Below are positions 20,951 through 27,060 of a stretch of DNA of 27,060 nucleotides, one piece after another. Numbering within the stretch: the stretch's first letter is position 1; the number at the start of each line of letters is the position of its first letter. The translations under genes were made by a program, and so were the position numbers. This DNA is from DASRFS01 sp035260725 (GTDB taxonomy: Bacteria; Patescibacteriota; Microgenomatia; Levybacterales; UBA12049). Location: positions 1 to 27,060 of the forward strand of contig DATFUR010000011.1 of the NCBI GenBank assembly GCA_035260725.1, written 5' to 3'. The notes beneath the pieces were generated by a model, which saw nothing but the letters and a program-made list of their open reading frames with translations, had not been told where the DNA came from and did no database searches.

Positions 20951-23821
20951 TTATACTAACACTTTTTTTAGGAATTGTCCTGTATATGAGTTTTTGTTTG
21001 CCGCTATGTCAGCAGGTTTCCCAACCGCAACAATTTCTCCACCTTTTTCTCCGCCTTCGGGACCTAAGTCTATAACATAATCTGCGTTTTTTATAATATC
21101 CAAATTGTGTTCTATTACGATTACGGTATTGCCCTGAAGCGCGAGCTTTTTTAAAACCAACAAAAGTTTTTCTAAATCGGCAAAGTGAAGCCCGGTTGTA
21201 GGTTCGTCCAAAAGATACAAAGAATTTGAACCTCTTTTGGAAAGCTCGGATGCCAATTTTACTCTCTGCGCTTCTCCACCCGAAAGAGTCGGAGCGGGCT
21301 GACCTAGTTTTATGTAAGACAAACCAACATCATTTAGTGTCTGGAGTTTGTGAGAAAGTCCCCCGACAAAGGAAAAGAAACTAAGAGCTTGTGAGACGCT
21401 CATTTCCAAAACGTCTGCGATATTTTTGTTGTTAAACTCAACCGCTAATGCTTCCTGGTTGTACATTTTTCCGTTGCAGACTTCACAAACTACATAAACA
21501 TCGGGAAGAAATTGCATTTCTATTTTAATTCGTCCTTCCCCTTGGCACGCTTCGCACCGGCCGCCTTTTACGTTAAAAGAAAACCTTCCCGGACCATATC
21601 CCTTTACTTTTGCATCTTTTGTTTTTGCAAAAATGTCTCTTATGTAGTTAAAGGCACCTGTATAAGTTGCGGGGTTACTTCTTGGAGTTCTTCCAATTGG
21701 AGATTGGTCAATAAGGTAAACATTTTTAATATTTTCGTAACCTTGTAATGAGGTAAACTTTCCAGGTTTTTGCCTGTGGAATGGATTACTCATTTGCATT
21801 AAAGAATGGTATAAAATGTCGTTAATTAAAGTGGATTTTCCGCTTCCGGAGACTCCTGTTACCACAATAAATTTACCTAAAGGAAAATCGACCGTGAGAT
21901 TTTTGAGATTATGTTCCTGTGCTCCAATTATCGTTAACGCTTTTCCGTTAGATTTTTCCTCCGAAGCAATACTTCTAATTTGTTTTCTTCCGGAAAGATA
22001 CTCTCCTGTAATTGAATTTTTATCTTTTTTAATTTCCTCTACGGTTCCTTTAGAAATTATATTTCCTCCGTTTTCACCTGCTCCAGGACCGAAATCCACA
22101 ATGTAATCAGAATCTTCCATTGTTTCCTGATCGTGCTCTACAACCAAAACGGTATTTCCCAAATCCCTTAATTTTTTTAGAGTATCAATTAATTTTCTGT
22201 TGTCTCTTTGGTGAAGACCAATTGAGGGCTCGTCCAAAACGTATAAGACTCCTGTCAATCCGCTTCCGATTTGAGACGCAAGCCTGATTCTTTGAGCCTC
22301 TCCACCGGCTAGTGTCTGGGCACCTCTGGAAAGAGTCAAATAATCAAGTCCTACATCAAGAAGAAACGATAATCTTTGTTTTATTTCTTTAATAATTAAC
22401 TTTGCGATTTCTTCTTCTCTCTTTGTAATCTTTTCTGTCGCATTTTTTATAAAATCAAACGTTTGGGCAATTGACATATCTGACACCTCTACAATTGATT
22501 TCTCATTTACTGTAATAGATAGCGCTGTTTTTTTAAGCCTTGCACCATTACACTGTGGACAAACCTCATAACGCATAAATCTTTCTATTTGTGCTCTTAA
22601 GAACATTGACTCTGTCGATTGATATTTTTCCCGAAGTTCGTTGAGAATTCCTCTAAACGGTTCTCTAATTACTGTTTCTCTTCCCCATTTATTCTCTCCC
22701 TCTACATAATATTCTTTGTCGCCGGTTCCTTTTAAAAGTAAATTTTTGTCGTTTTCGCTCACATCGGAAAGTCTCTTGTTTAAAGGAATTTTATTCTCCT
22801 CGCAAAACGTTTTAAAGGTTCTGGAAAACCAAGTATCCTTTTCCAAGAGATGCGAAAAAGGTAAAATTCCCCCTTCTCCGATAGTCAAATTTTTATTAAA
22901 TACCAAGTCTTTGTCTACCGTTAGAATTGTTCCTAGTCCGTTACATTCTTCACATGCTCCATGAGGAGTATTAAAAGAAAATATGCGGGGTTCTATTTCG
23001 GGAAGATATATGTGGCAAACAGGGCATGCAAATTTTTCGGAGAAAAATTCATCTTGCATTTTTTTTGGTTTCTCAGGAATATTAAATCCTGAATCTTTTA
23101 CAACAGAAACGATGACTTCTCCGTCTCCAAGTCTTAACGCCTGCTCTACGTCTTGAGAGATTCTGGTTTTGTCTGTGTCTTTAGACAGCACCAATTGATC
23201 AACTACCGCTTCTATTGTATGTCTGTTGGTTTTTATAAGAACAAACTCTTCGTCTAGATTAAAAATTTCCCCATCGATCCTAGCTTTTTTGTATCCTCTT
23301 TTTTTTAGATCTGTAAAAAGTTCCGTATATTCACCTTTCCGATCTTTAACAACGGGGGCCAGAACTAAAACCTTTAATTTGGTAGACGTTTTAGCTAAAT
23401 CCAAAATTGAATTTGTTATTTGCTCCGGCGTTTGATGTGAAATTTCTCTGCCGCAATTAGGACAATGCGGATGTCCAACCCGGGCATATAAAAGCCTTAA
23501 GTAATCGTAAATTTCCGTGACTGTTCCAACAGTGCTTCTTGGGTTATGGGAAGTTGATTTTTGATCAATCGAAATTGCAGGAGAGAGCCCTTCTATTAAA
23601 TCTACATCGGGCTTTTTCATTACACCCAAAAATTGCCGGGCGTAAGAGGAAAGACTTTCTACATACCTTCTTTGTCCTTCCGCGTAAATTGTGTCGAAAG
23701 CCAAAGATGATTTTCCGCTTCCAGAAATTCCCGTAAAAACAACAAGTTTATTTTTGGGGATGGAAATGTCAATGTTTTTGAGGTTATGCTCCCTAGCCCC
23801 TTTTATTTTTATTTCTTCCAT
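20951..23821 (-). CDS. uvrA: excinuclease ABC subunit A (UvrA)
   Basis: ATPase that loads UvrB onto DNA damage. Both ABC modules are complete: Walker A GISGSGKSS near residue 31 and GVSGSGKST in the second half; signature motifs LAGGEAQR and LSGGEAQR; Walker B VLDEPSIGLH and LLDEPTTGLH. Zinc-binding CxxC pairs are visible (CPNC, CPVC with CEEC, CEAC with CEVC). With ATG 23821 as start the protein is 956 aa, normal for the family. A TTG 12 nt upstream is in frame but would lie at about the transcription start. It heads the uvrA / transglutaminase-like / uvrC operon; uvrB is not in the window. Confidence 0.96.
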   Translation of the reverse strand: MEEIKIKGAREHNLKNIDISIPKNKLVVFTGISGSGKSSLAFDTIYAEGQRRYVESLSSYARQFLGVMKKPDVDLIEGLSPAISIDQKSTSHNPRSTVGTVTEIYDYLRLLYARVGHPHCPNCGREISHQTPEQITNSILDLAKTSTKLKVLVLAPVVKDRKGEYTELFTDLKKRGYKKARIDGEIFNLDEEFVLIKTNRHTIEAVVDQLVLSKDTDKTRISQDVEQALRLGDGEVIVSVVKDSGFNIPEKPKKMQDEFFSEKFACPVCHIYLPEIEPRIFSFNTPHGACEECNGLGTILTVDKDLVFNKNLTIGEGGILPFSHLLEKDTWFSRTFKTFCEENKIPLNKRLSDVSENDKNLLLKGTGDKEYYVEGENKWGRETVIREPFRGILNELREKYQSTESMFLRAQIERFMRYEVCPQCNGARLKKTALSITVNEKSIVEVSDMSIAQTFDFIKNATEKITKREEEIAKLIIKEIKQRLSFLLDVGLDYLTLSRGAQTLAGGEAQRIRLASQIGSGLTGVLYVLDEPSIGLHQRDNRKLIDTLKKLRDLGNTVLVVEHDQETMEDSDYIVDFGPGAGENGGNIISKGTVEEIKKDKNSITGEYLSGRKQIRSIASEEKSNGKALTIIGAQEHNLKNLTVDFPLGKFIVVTGVSGSGKSTLINDILYHSLMQMSNPFHRQKPGKFTSLQGYENIKNVYLIDQSPIGRTPRSNPATYTGAFNYIRDIFAKTKDAKVKGYGPGRFSFNVKGGRCEACQGEGRIKIEMQFLPDVYVVCEVCNGKMYNQEALAVEFNNKNIADVLEMSVSQALSFFSFVGGLSHKLQTLNDVGLSYIKLGQPAPTLSGGEAQRVKLASELSKRGSNSLYLLDEPTTGLHFADLEKLLLVLKKLALQGNTVIVIEHNLDIIKNADYVIDLGPEGGEKGGEIVAVGKPADIAANKNSYTGQFLKKVLV

Positions 23822-23835
23822 TTCAGAGATCAACT

Positions 23836-23864
23836 ATTATACCTCTAATTTTAATAATTGACAA
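23836..23864 (-). promoter_or_regulatory. promoter of the uvrA operon
   Basis: On the minus strand: -35 TTGTCA (23864-23859), 17-bp spacer, perfect -10 TATAAT (23841-23836). The ATG at 23821 is 14 nt after the -10, so the leader is about 7 nt. Its -35 is interleaved with that of the divergent guaB/guaC-like gene. Confidence 0.75.
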
Positions 23865-23886
23865 TTGACTCGTTTCTGATTAGTAT
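23858..23886 (+). promoter_or_regulatory. promoter of the IMPDH/GMP reductase gene
   Basis: Perfect -35 TTGACA at 23858-23863, 17-bp spacer, -10 TAGTAT at 23881-23886. Predicted start is about 23893, giving a 10-nt leader containing AAGGGA. The -35 shares six bases with the uvrA -35 on the other strand. Confidence 0.65.
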
Positions 23887-23902
23887 CTGTAAGGGAATTT
23901 TA

Positions 23903-24949
23903 ATGTCTAAACTCTTCTACGACTCTTTGGGAAAAACCTTAAAATGGCCAAGGTTAAAAAATATCGCACCCTCCTCATTAACATACGATGACGTTTTACT
24001 AATCCCTCAAAATTCAAACATAAGTTCAAGAGCAAGTGTCAACACCAAAACTAAATTTGGTCCGTATCTTCTTTCAAAACCCATAATTTCCGCCCCAATG
24101 GATACAATTTCGGGCGAAAAAATGATTAGAGAACTGGCAAGACTTGGAGGAATGGGAACTTTGCCCCGAGGAGATTTAAAAGAAAGAATAAAAATCTGTA
24201 AAGAAATGTCTAAAGAAAATATTCCGTGTCTTTATGCAATAGGTCTCAAAAACGGATTTGAAGAAGCCAGACTTTTAAAAGAGTCAGGTGCAAAGATGAT
24301 TTTAATTGATGTTGCACACGGAGGAATGGAGCAGGTTAAAAAACTGGCAAAAGAAATAAAAACAAAACTTAAGCTTTACATTGTAGCCGGAAACATAGTT
24401 TCTTTTACACAGGCGTCATCGTACAAAAGCGCAAAAATTGATATCGCAAGAGTAGGAGTAGGGCCGGGAGGACTTTGTATAACAAGGCTAGTCGCGGGAA
24501 CAGGCTTCCCCCAGCTTTCTGCGATATTCGAAACAACGTCCGCAGGACTATCGGTAATTGCTGATGGAGGAATAAAAAAACCCGCAGACTTTGCAAAAGC
24601 AATTGCAGCCGGAGCAAATGTTGTTATGATCGGATCTTTATTCGCGGGATGTGATGAAACTCCGGGAGAAGTTGTCAGAGGCTTTAAAAGAGCAAGGGGT
24701 CAAGCCTCAAAAGATTACATGAAGGACAATGGCGTTTCCGCAGGAGAATTTAGAGCAGCGGAAGGCGTTGCTATAAATGTCCGAACAAAAGGATCTGTAG
24801 AGAACGTTATTAATGATTTGATAGGAGGACTTAGAAGTGCAATGACTTATGCCGGAGCAGAAAATATTAAGGATTTCCAAAAGAAAGCGATGTTTTCTGT
24901 AGTTTCCCCAAACACCCGAGAAGAAAACAAACCCTGGCTGGAGTCTTAA
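23903..24949 (+). CDS. IMP dehydrogenase / GMP reductase family, CBS-less (GMP reductase-like)
   Basis: TIM-barrel purine nucleotide enzyme, 348 aa from ATG 23903, which has AAGGGA 7 nt upstream. The catalytic loop GVGPGGLCITRLVAG at 186-200 gives C192 and T194. DGGIKKPADFAKAIAAGANVVMIGSLFAG binds the phosphate. There are no CBS domains, and the length equals that of typical GMP reductase (about 346). The flap GEFRAAEG at 281-288 and the end GGLRSAMTYAGA resemble GMP reductase (YRASEG with the catalytic Glu), whereas CITRLVAG resembles IMP dehydrogenase. GMP reductase converts GMP to IMP with NADPH; IMP dehydrogenase converts IMP to XMP with NAD+. I lean to GMP reductase. The 3' end overlaps the convergent gene by 4 nt. 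Confidence 0.85.
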   Translation: MSKLFYDSLGKTLKWPRLKNIAPSSLTYDDVLLIPQNSNISSRASVNTKTKFGPYLLSKPIISAPMDTISGEKMIRELARLGGMGTLPRGDLKERIKICKEMSKENIPCLYAIGLKNGFEEARLLKESGAKMILIDVAHGGMEQVKKLAKEIKTKLKLYIVAGNIVSFTQASSYKSAKIDIARVGVGPGGLCITRLVAGTGFPQLSAIFETTSAGLSVIADGGIKKPADFAKAIAAGANVVMIGSLFAGCDETPGEVVRGFKRARGQASKDYMKDNGVSAGEFRAAEGVAINVRTKGSVENVINDLIGGLRSAMTYAGAENIKDFQKKAMFSVVSPNTREENKPWLES

Positions 24950-25278
24950 GCTTTAATAAATTCAAGCATTGATACGACTCTTTGTCTCTTTTCTTCACTC
25001 TTTTTTAATCCCTTTACGCTGCGAAAAATTTGGACAAGATGATCTCCTCCTGATCCTTTTTGAGGTAAATTTATTTTTCTTTCTTTAGGATCATGACTTG
25101 CAATAGTACCTACAAATTCAGCGTGAGCAATTACTCTATCTAAGAAAATATCTCTGCCTCTGGAAGGACCAAACAATCCCGCGAAAATATCGCATCTATG
25201 ATCATCACCTTGAACACGGACAATAGGCTTTCCGTCTTCTGTGACTAATGTATGAGGTTGGGACTCGACTAATGACAT
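24946..25278 (-). CDS. hypothetical protein, 110 aa, strong promoter
   Basis: I do not recognise this small soluble protein. It has beta-like N-terminal strands (TLVTEDGKPIVRVQG), then DDHRCDIFAGLFGPSRGRDIF, a segment IAHAEFVGTIASHD, and a C-terminal basic helix. Scattered His, Asp and a single Cys could bind metal, but no motif is recognised. A perfect consensus promoter ends 8 nt before its ATG, so the mRNA is expected to be leaderless and abundant. It is convergent with the guaB/guaC-like gene, overlapping by 4 nt. Confidence 0.65.
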   Translation of the reverse strand: MSLVESQPHTLVTEDGKPIVRVQGDDHRCDIFAGLFGPSRGRDIFLDRVIAHAEFVGTIASHDPKERKINLPQKGSGGDHLVQIFRSVKGLKKSEEKRQRVVSMLEFIKA

Positions 25279-25286
25279 GAAAAATG

Positions 25287-25315
25287 ATTATACAAACTTT
25301 AGGAAACTATGTCAA
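25287..25315 (-). promoter_or_regulatory. perfect consensus sigma-70 promoter of the 110-aa gene
   Basis: On the minus strand: -35 TTGACA (25315-25310), 17-bp spacer, -10 TATAAT (25292-25287), then 8 nt to the ATG at 25278. All 12 hexamer bases and the spacer length match the consensus. Confidence 0.85.
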
Positions 25316-25333
25316 AGAAGATCAGAACAAGAA

Positions 25334-25343
25334 TGGTGAGCCG
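25334..25343. repeat. 10-bp repeat of the tRNA-Lys 3' end (possible att-like site)
   Basis: TGGTGAGCCG at 25334-25343 is identical to 26793-26802, which is the CCA end, discriminator and start of the acceptor 3' strand of tRNA-Lys(TTT) on the minus strand. The two copies flank the GC-richer secreted-protein gene. The match is short and no integrase is present. Confidence 0.35.
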
Positions 25344-25405
25344 TATGGGTCTGGCACCTAACGTCCCATCCCTCGGAGTCAAACATAATCCTTATTCCGT
25401 TTATG

Positions 25406-25411
25406 TATAAT
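25406..25411 (+). promoter_or_regulatory. -10 element placing the 405-aa gene mRNA at its ATG
   Basis: A perfect TATAAT at 25406-25411 lies 6 nt before the ATG at 25418; no good -35 is visible. The start point is predicted at the A of the ATG or within a base or two. Confidence 0.6.
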
Positions 25412-25417
25412 TAGTTT

Positions 25418-26635
25418 ATGAACAAGAATATGCATGGTTTTGCTCGCATAAAGTTCATCCTTATTATAGTTATTACGGTTGCGATAATCGGTGCCGGTAT
25501 GTTTGTTAGCAAAAAAACTCACACTTTCGAGCCTGTCGCAGAGAGAGCAGGCAGTGATTTGGCAGGCAGTAATTGTTCAGGCACCGGACCGGTTACTCTT
25601 AGCGTCTCGCCAATGAAACCCGAAGATGTTTCGAGCATTATTCCATATGGATGGATGACCAACCAACACGTTACGCCAATTGACCATCAATATTTTGCAC
25701 CAGCTAGTTGGGATTCACCGAGGGACGCCTATGAAGTTAGGGCACTTGCTGATGGACATATAACGCAAATTCAACACCGTACTTCTGATTACTCTTCTTT
25801 TACCCATGGCCGTAAAACAGATGAATATCGTGTGATTATCGACTATACCTGTACCTTTTTAAGCTATTTTGACCTTATTACGAGCCTTAGCCCCGAGATT
25901 CAATCTCAAGTTGGGACAGAGCAAAACGCTAGTGTAAACATTCCGATCAAGGCCGGTCAGGTTATTGGTAGAATCGGTGGTCAAACCCTCGATTTTGCCG
26001 TCTGGGACACTACAAAAACACTTCCAGGTTTTCTGGTGCCGGAACATTACAAAGGTGAACCATGGAAAATTCATACTGCAGACCCGCTTGACTACGCAAC
26101 ACCTGAACTTAAAACTTTAATGCTAAGTCTTAATCCACGCAAGGCTCAGCCTGTGTCCGGCAAGATTGATTACGATATTGACGGCACTCTTTCGGGCAAT
26201 TGGTTTATAAAGGGACAGGGCGGCTATACGGGTAATAATCAAGATAATCAAAACGGCTGGAAAAGTCAGCTTGCTATTGCGCCAAATAATTACGACCCTA
26301 CACTCTGGGAAATTTCAAGCGGTGCATGGGGGGAAAATGGCGGTCAGTTTGCTATAACAAGCACTGCGCCAAAACCGGATAGCATTAATGTCTCAAATGA
26401 ACTGGTAAAGTACGAGCTGTCTCAAGTTCAATTACTGGCTGATGGCAAACCGATTAATAATGAACGAACAATAAACGGCAGGCAGACCATAACAGCAAAA
26501 GCCGGCGGACAATCGATGGGTTGTATGTTGGTTCAGCTTACAGCGCAGCGTGAATTGAAGGCAGAAGGTTTCCCAGGGCAATCTTGCGCAAACATTAATA
26601 GTTTCGACAGTAACGTTAAAATTTATGAAAGATAA
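25418..26635 (+). CDS. secreted or anchored protein with degenerate M23-like beta domain, 405 aa
   Basis: A basic N-terminus and one hydrophobic helix (about residues 10-28) anchor or export the protein. The region of about 70-220 reads like an M23/lysostaphin-type beta domain: a GWMTNQHVTPIDHQYF opening, VRALADGHITQI, IPIKAGQVIGRIGGQTLDFAVWDT. The H-x3-D and HxH zinc ligands of active M23 peptidases are not evident, so it may be a binding module. The C-terminal part (about 255-405) looks like a beta-sandwich with DGTLSGNWFIKGQGGYTGN and two Cys. Function is unknown. Base composition is visibly richer in GC than the neighbours, and it sits between two 10-bp copies of the tRNA-Lys 3' end, so recent transfer is possible. 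Confidence 0.7.
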   Translation: MNKNMHGFARIKFILIIVITVAIIGAGMFVSKKTHTFEPVAERAGSDLAGSNCSGTGPVTLSVSPMKPEDVSSIIPYGWMTNQHVTPIDHQYFAPASWDSPRDAYEVRALADGHITQIQHRTSDYSSFTHGRKTDEYRVIIDYTCTFLSYFDLITSLSPEIQSQVGTEQNASVNIPIKAGQVIGRIGGQTLDFAVWDTTKTLPGFLVPEHYKGEPWKIHTADPLDYATPELKTLMLSLNPRKAQPVSGKIDYDIDGTLSGNWFIKGQGGYTGNNQDNQNGWKSQLAIAPNNYDPTLWEISSGAWGENGGQFAITSTAPKPDSINVSNELVKYELSQVQLLADGKPINNERTINGRQTITAKAGGQSMGCMLVQLTAQRELKAEGFPGQSCANINSFDSNVKIYER

Positions 26636-26769
26636 TCTTTCCAACGTCCCTTCGGCGAACTCATGGTAAACCTCCATCAGGCGGCCTTATACAGAATGCC
26701 GTGACGAAATGGGGCAATTTTGAAGTAAAATTAACAAGATACAACAAGCTAAACGAGAAGGGCAGTTAG

Positions 26770-26787
26770 GTCGCACTAGAACGCGAC
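26770..26787. other. hairpin after tRNA-Lys(TTT)
   Basis: GTCGC at 26770-26774 pairs with GCGAC at 26783-26787 around an 8-nt loop. It lies just past the 3' end of the minus-strand tRNA and may help termination or processing; there is no T-run. The rest of 26636-26769 shows no gene or RNA that I can recognise. Confidence 0.35.
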
Positions 26788-26792
26788 GAGTT

Positions 26793-26867
26793 TGGTGAGC
26801 CGGACAGGATTCGAACCTGTGACCAAGAGCTTAAAAGGCTCCTGCTCTACCGCTGAGCTACCGGCCC
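26793..26867 (-). tRNA. tRNA-Lys (anticodon TTT), CCA encoded
   Basis: On the minus strand, acceptor GGGCCGG pairs with CCGGCTC, discriminator A, CCA encoded (26795-26793). Anticodon stem GGAGC/GCTCT with loop CTTTTAA gives TTT. T arm GGTTCGAAT. The anticodon-loop stretch CCTTTTAAG is the exact complement of CTTAAAAGG in the small RNAs at 3252 and 3968. Confidence 0.95.
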
Positions 26868-26882
26868 TGAAAAGATCAATAA

Positions 26883-26911
26883 ATTATACCAATACCCACC
26901 CTACTTGACAA
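26883..26911 (-). promoter_or_regulatory. promoter of tRNA-Lys(TTT)
   Basis: On the minus strand: -35 TTGTCA (26911-26906), 17-bp spacer, -10 TATAAT (26888-26883) with an extended TGG. It starts about 9 nt before the tRNA. Confidence 0.8.
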
Positions 26912-26934
26912 GCAAAGAGATGTATGTGTAAACT
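26905..26934 (+). promoter_or_regulatory. promoter of the channel-like gene at the right edge
   Basis: Perfect -35 TTGACA at 26905-26910, 18-bp spacer, -10 TAAACT at 26929-26934. The leader of about 35 nt carries the strong Shine-Dalgarno AGGGGGTGA. Confidence 0.5.
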
Positions 26935-26976
26935 GACTGTATTATCAATCTAATCGCGAAAGGGGGTGAATAATAA

Positions 26977-27060
26977 ATGCCTACTAATTATAGTGATACT
27001 TTGATAGCCTCCCTCAACAATGCTCTTCTTGCTATTACCCTATTTGTACCCAAATTTTTA
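26977..27060 (+). CDS. 5' end of a putative membrane protein, possibly mechanosensitive-channel-like (partial)
   Basis: ATG at 26977 opens a frame that runs off the window after 28 codons with no stop. A strong Shine-Dalgarno (AGGGGGTGA) 8 nt upstream supports the start. The N-terminus is a short polar stretch, then SLNNALLAITLFVPKFL, similar to the first helix of TM-helix-repeat or MscS-type proteins, where a helix ends in a Pro-Lys pair. The family call rests on about 20 residues and is weak; that a gene starts here is fairly sure. Confidence 0.5.
   Translation, partial: MPTNYSDTLIASLNNALLAITLFVPKFL

Noticed and set aside
21512..23736. Several plus-strand frames opposite uvrA
   Set aside because: uvrA is complete and unmistakable on the minus strand; these are codon-bias shadows.
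25345..25369. ATGGG/CCCAT inverted repeat upstream of the 405-aa gene as an RNA element
   Set aside because: Only five pairs with a 15-nt loop and no T-run; within chance expectation.

Overview
The window looks like a compact, AT-rich bacterial chromosome of the Candidate Phyla Radiation (Patescibacteria), perhaps a Microgenomates- or Katanobacteria-like lineage. This is inferred from short intergenic gaps, reduced or variant housekeeping proteins (a UvrC without its C-terminal HhH region, a CBS-less IMPDH/GMP reductase), several proteins of a type I associate with CPR genomes, and standard use of TGA as stop. No rRNA or ribosomal protein is present, so the placement is tentative.

Layout. 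1-2200: hypothetical genes, including a two-gene minus-strand module (small basic protein plus a HEPN-like protein) next to three copies of a 9-bp box and a run of ten G. 2202-4185: tRNA-rich segment (Leu, Pro, Gly, Arg, His) with uppP, a small unknown gene and two copies of a small structured RNA that I do not recognise. 4207-6882: DUF1905/YdeI-like protein, secreted polysaccharide deacetylase, and a CPR-type pair of unknown proteins. 6972-8627: DinB polymerase and an unknown gene. 8610-13389 (minus): cell-envelope cluster with a GH18 protein, a DacA-type carboxypeptidase and a flippase-like/DUF2079 fusion. 13589-15902: alpha/beta hydrolase, two tRNAs (Lys-CTT, Arg-TCG), an unknown gene and RNase HII. 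15927-17930: YvlD-like 4-TM protein, SecG and a membrane-anchored solute-binding protein. 17933-23821 (minus): uvrA, a transglutaminase-like membrane protein and uvrC in one operon. 23903-26635: an IMPDH/GMP reductase, an unknown gene with a perfect consensus promoter, and a GC-richer secreted protein. 26793-27060: tRNA-Lys(TTT) and the start of a putative mechanosensitive-channel-like gene.

The envelope genes (UppP, GH18, DacA, deacetylase, flippase fusion, SecG, anchored solute-binding protein) suggest a peptidoglycan-containing surface with many membrane-anchored enzymes. UvrA, UvrC and DinB supply DNA repair and lesion bypass.

The strongest new signal is the twin RNA at about 3252-3357 and 3968-4070. 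Each copy has its own promoter, three or four hairpins, an identical CCUUAAAA loop, identical GCAA linkers and a terminator whose stem changed by a compensatory base-pair swap. A second theme is promoter architecture: many genes have a -10 hexamer only 6-14 nt before the start codon, so their mRNAs should be leaderless or nearly so. Two divergent gene pairs also interleave their -35 hexamers within one 7-bp TTGACAA.
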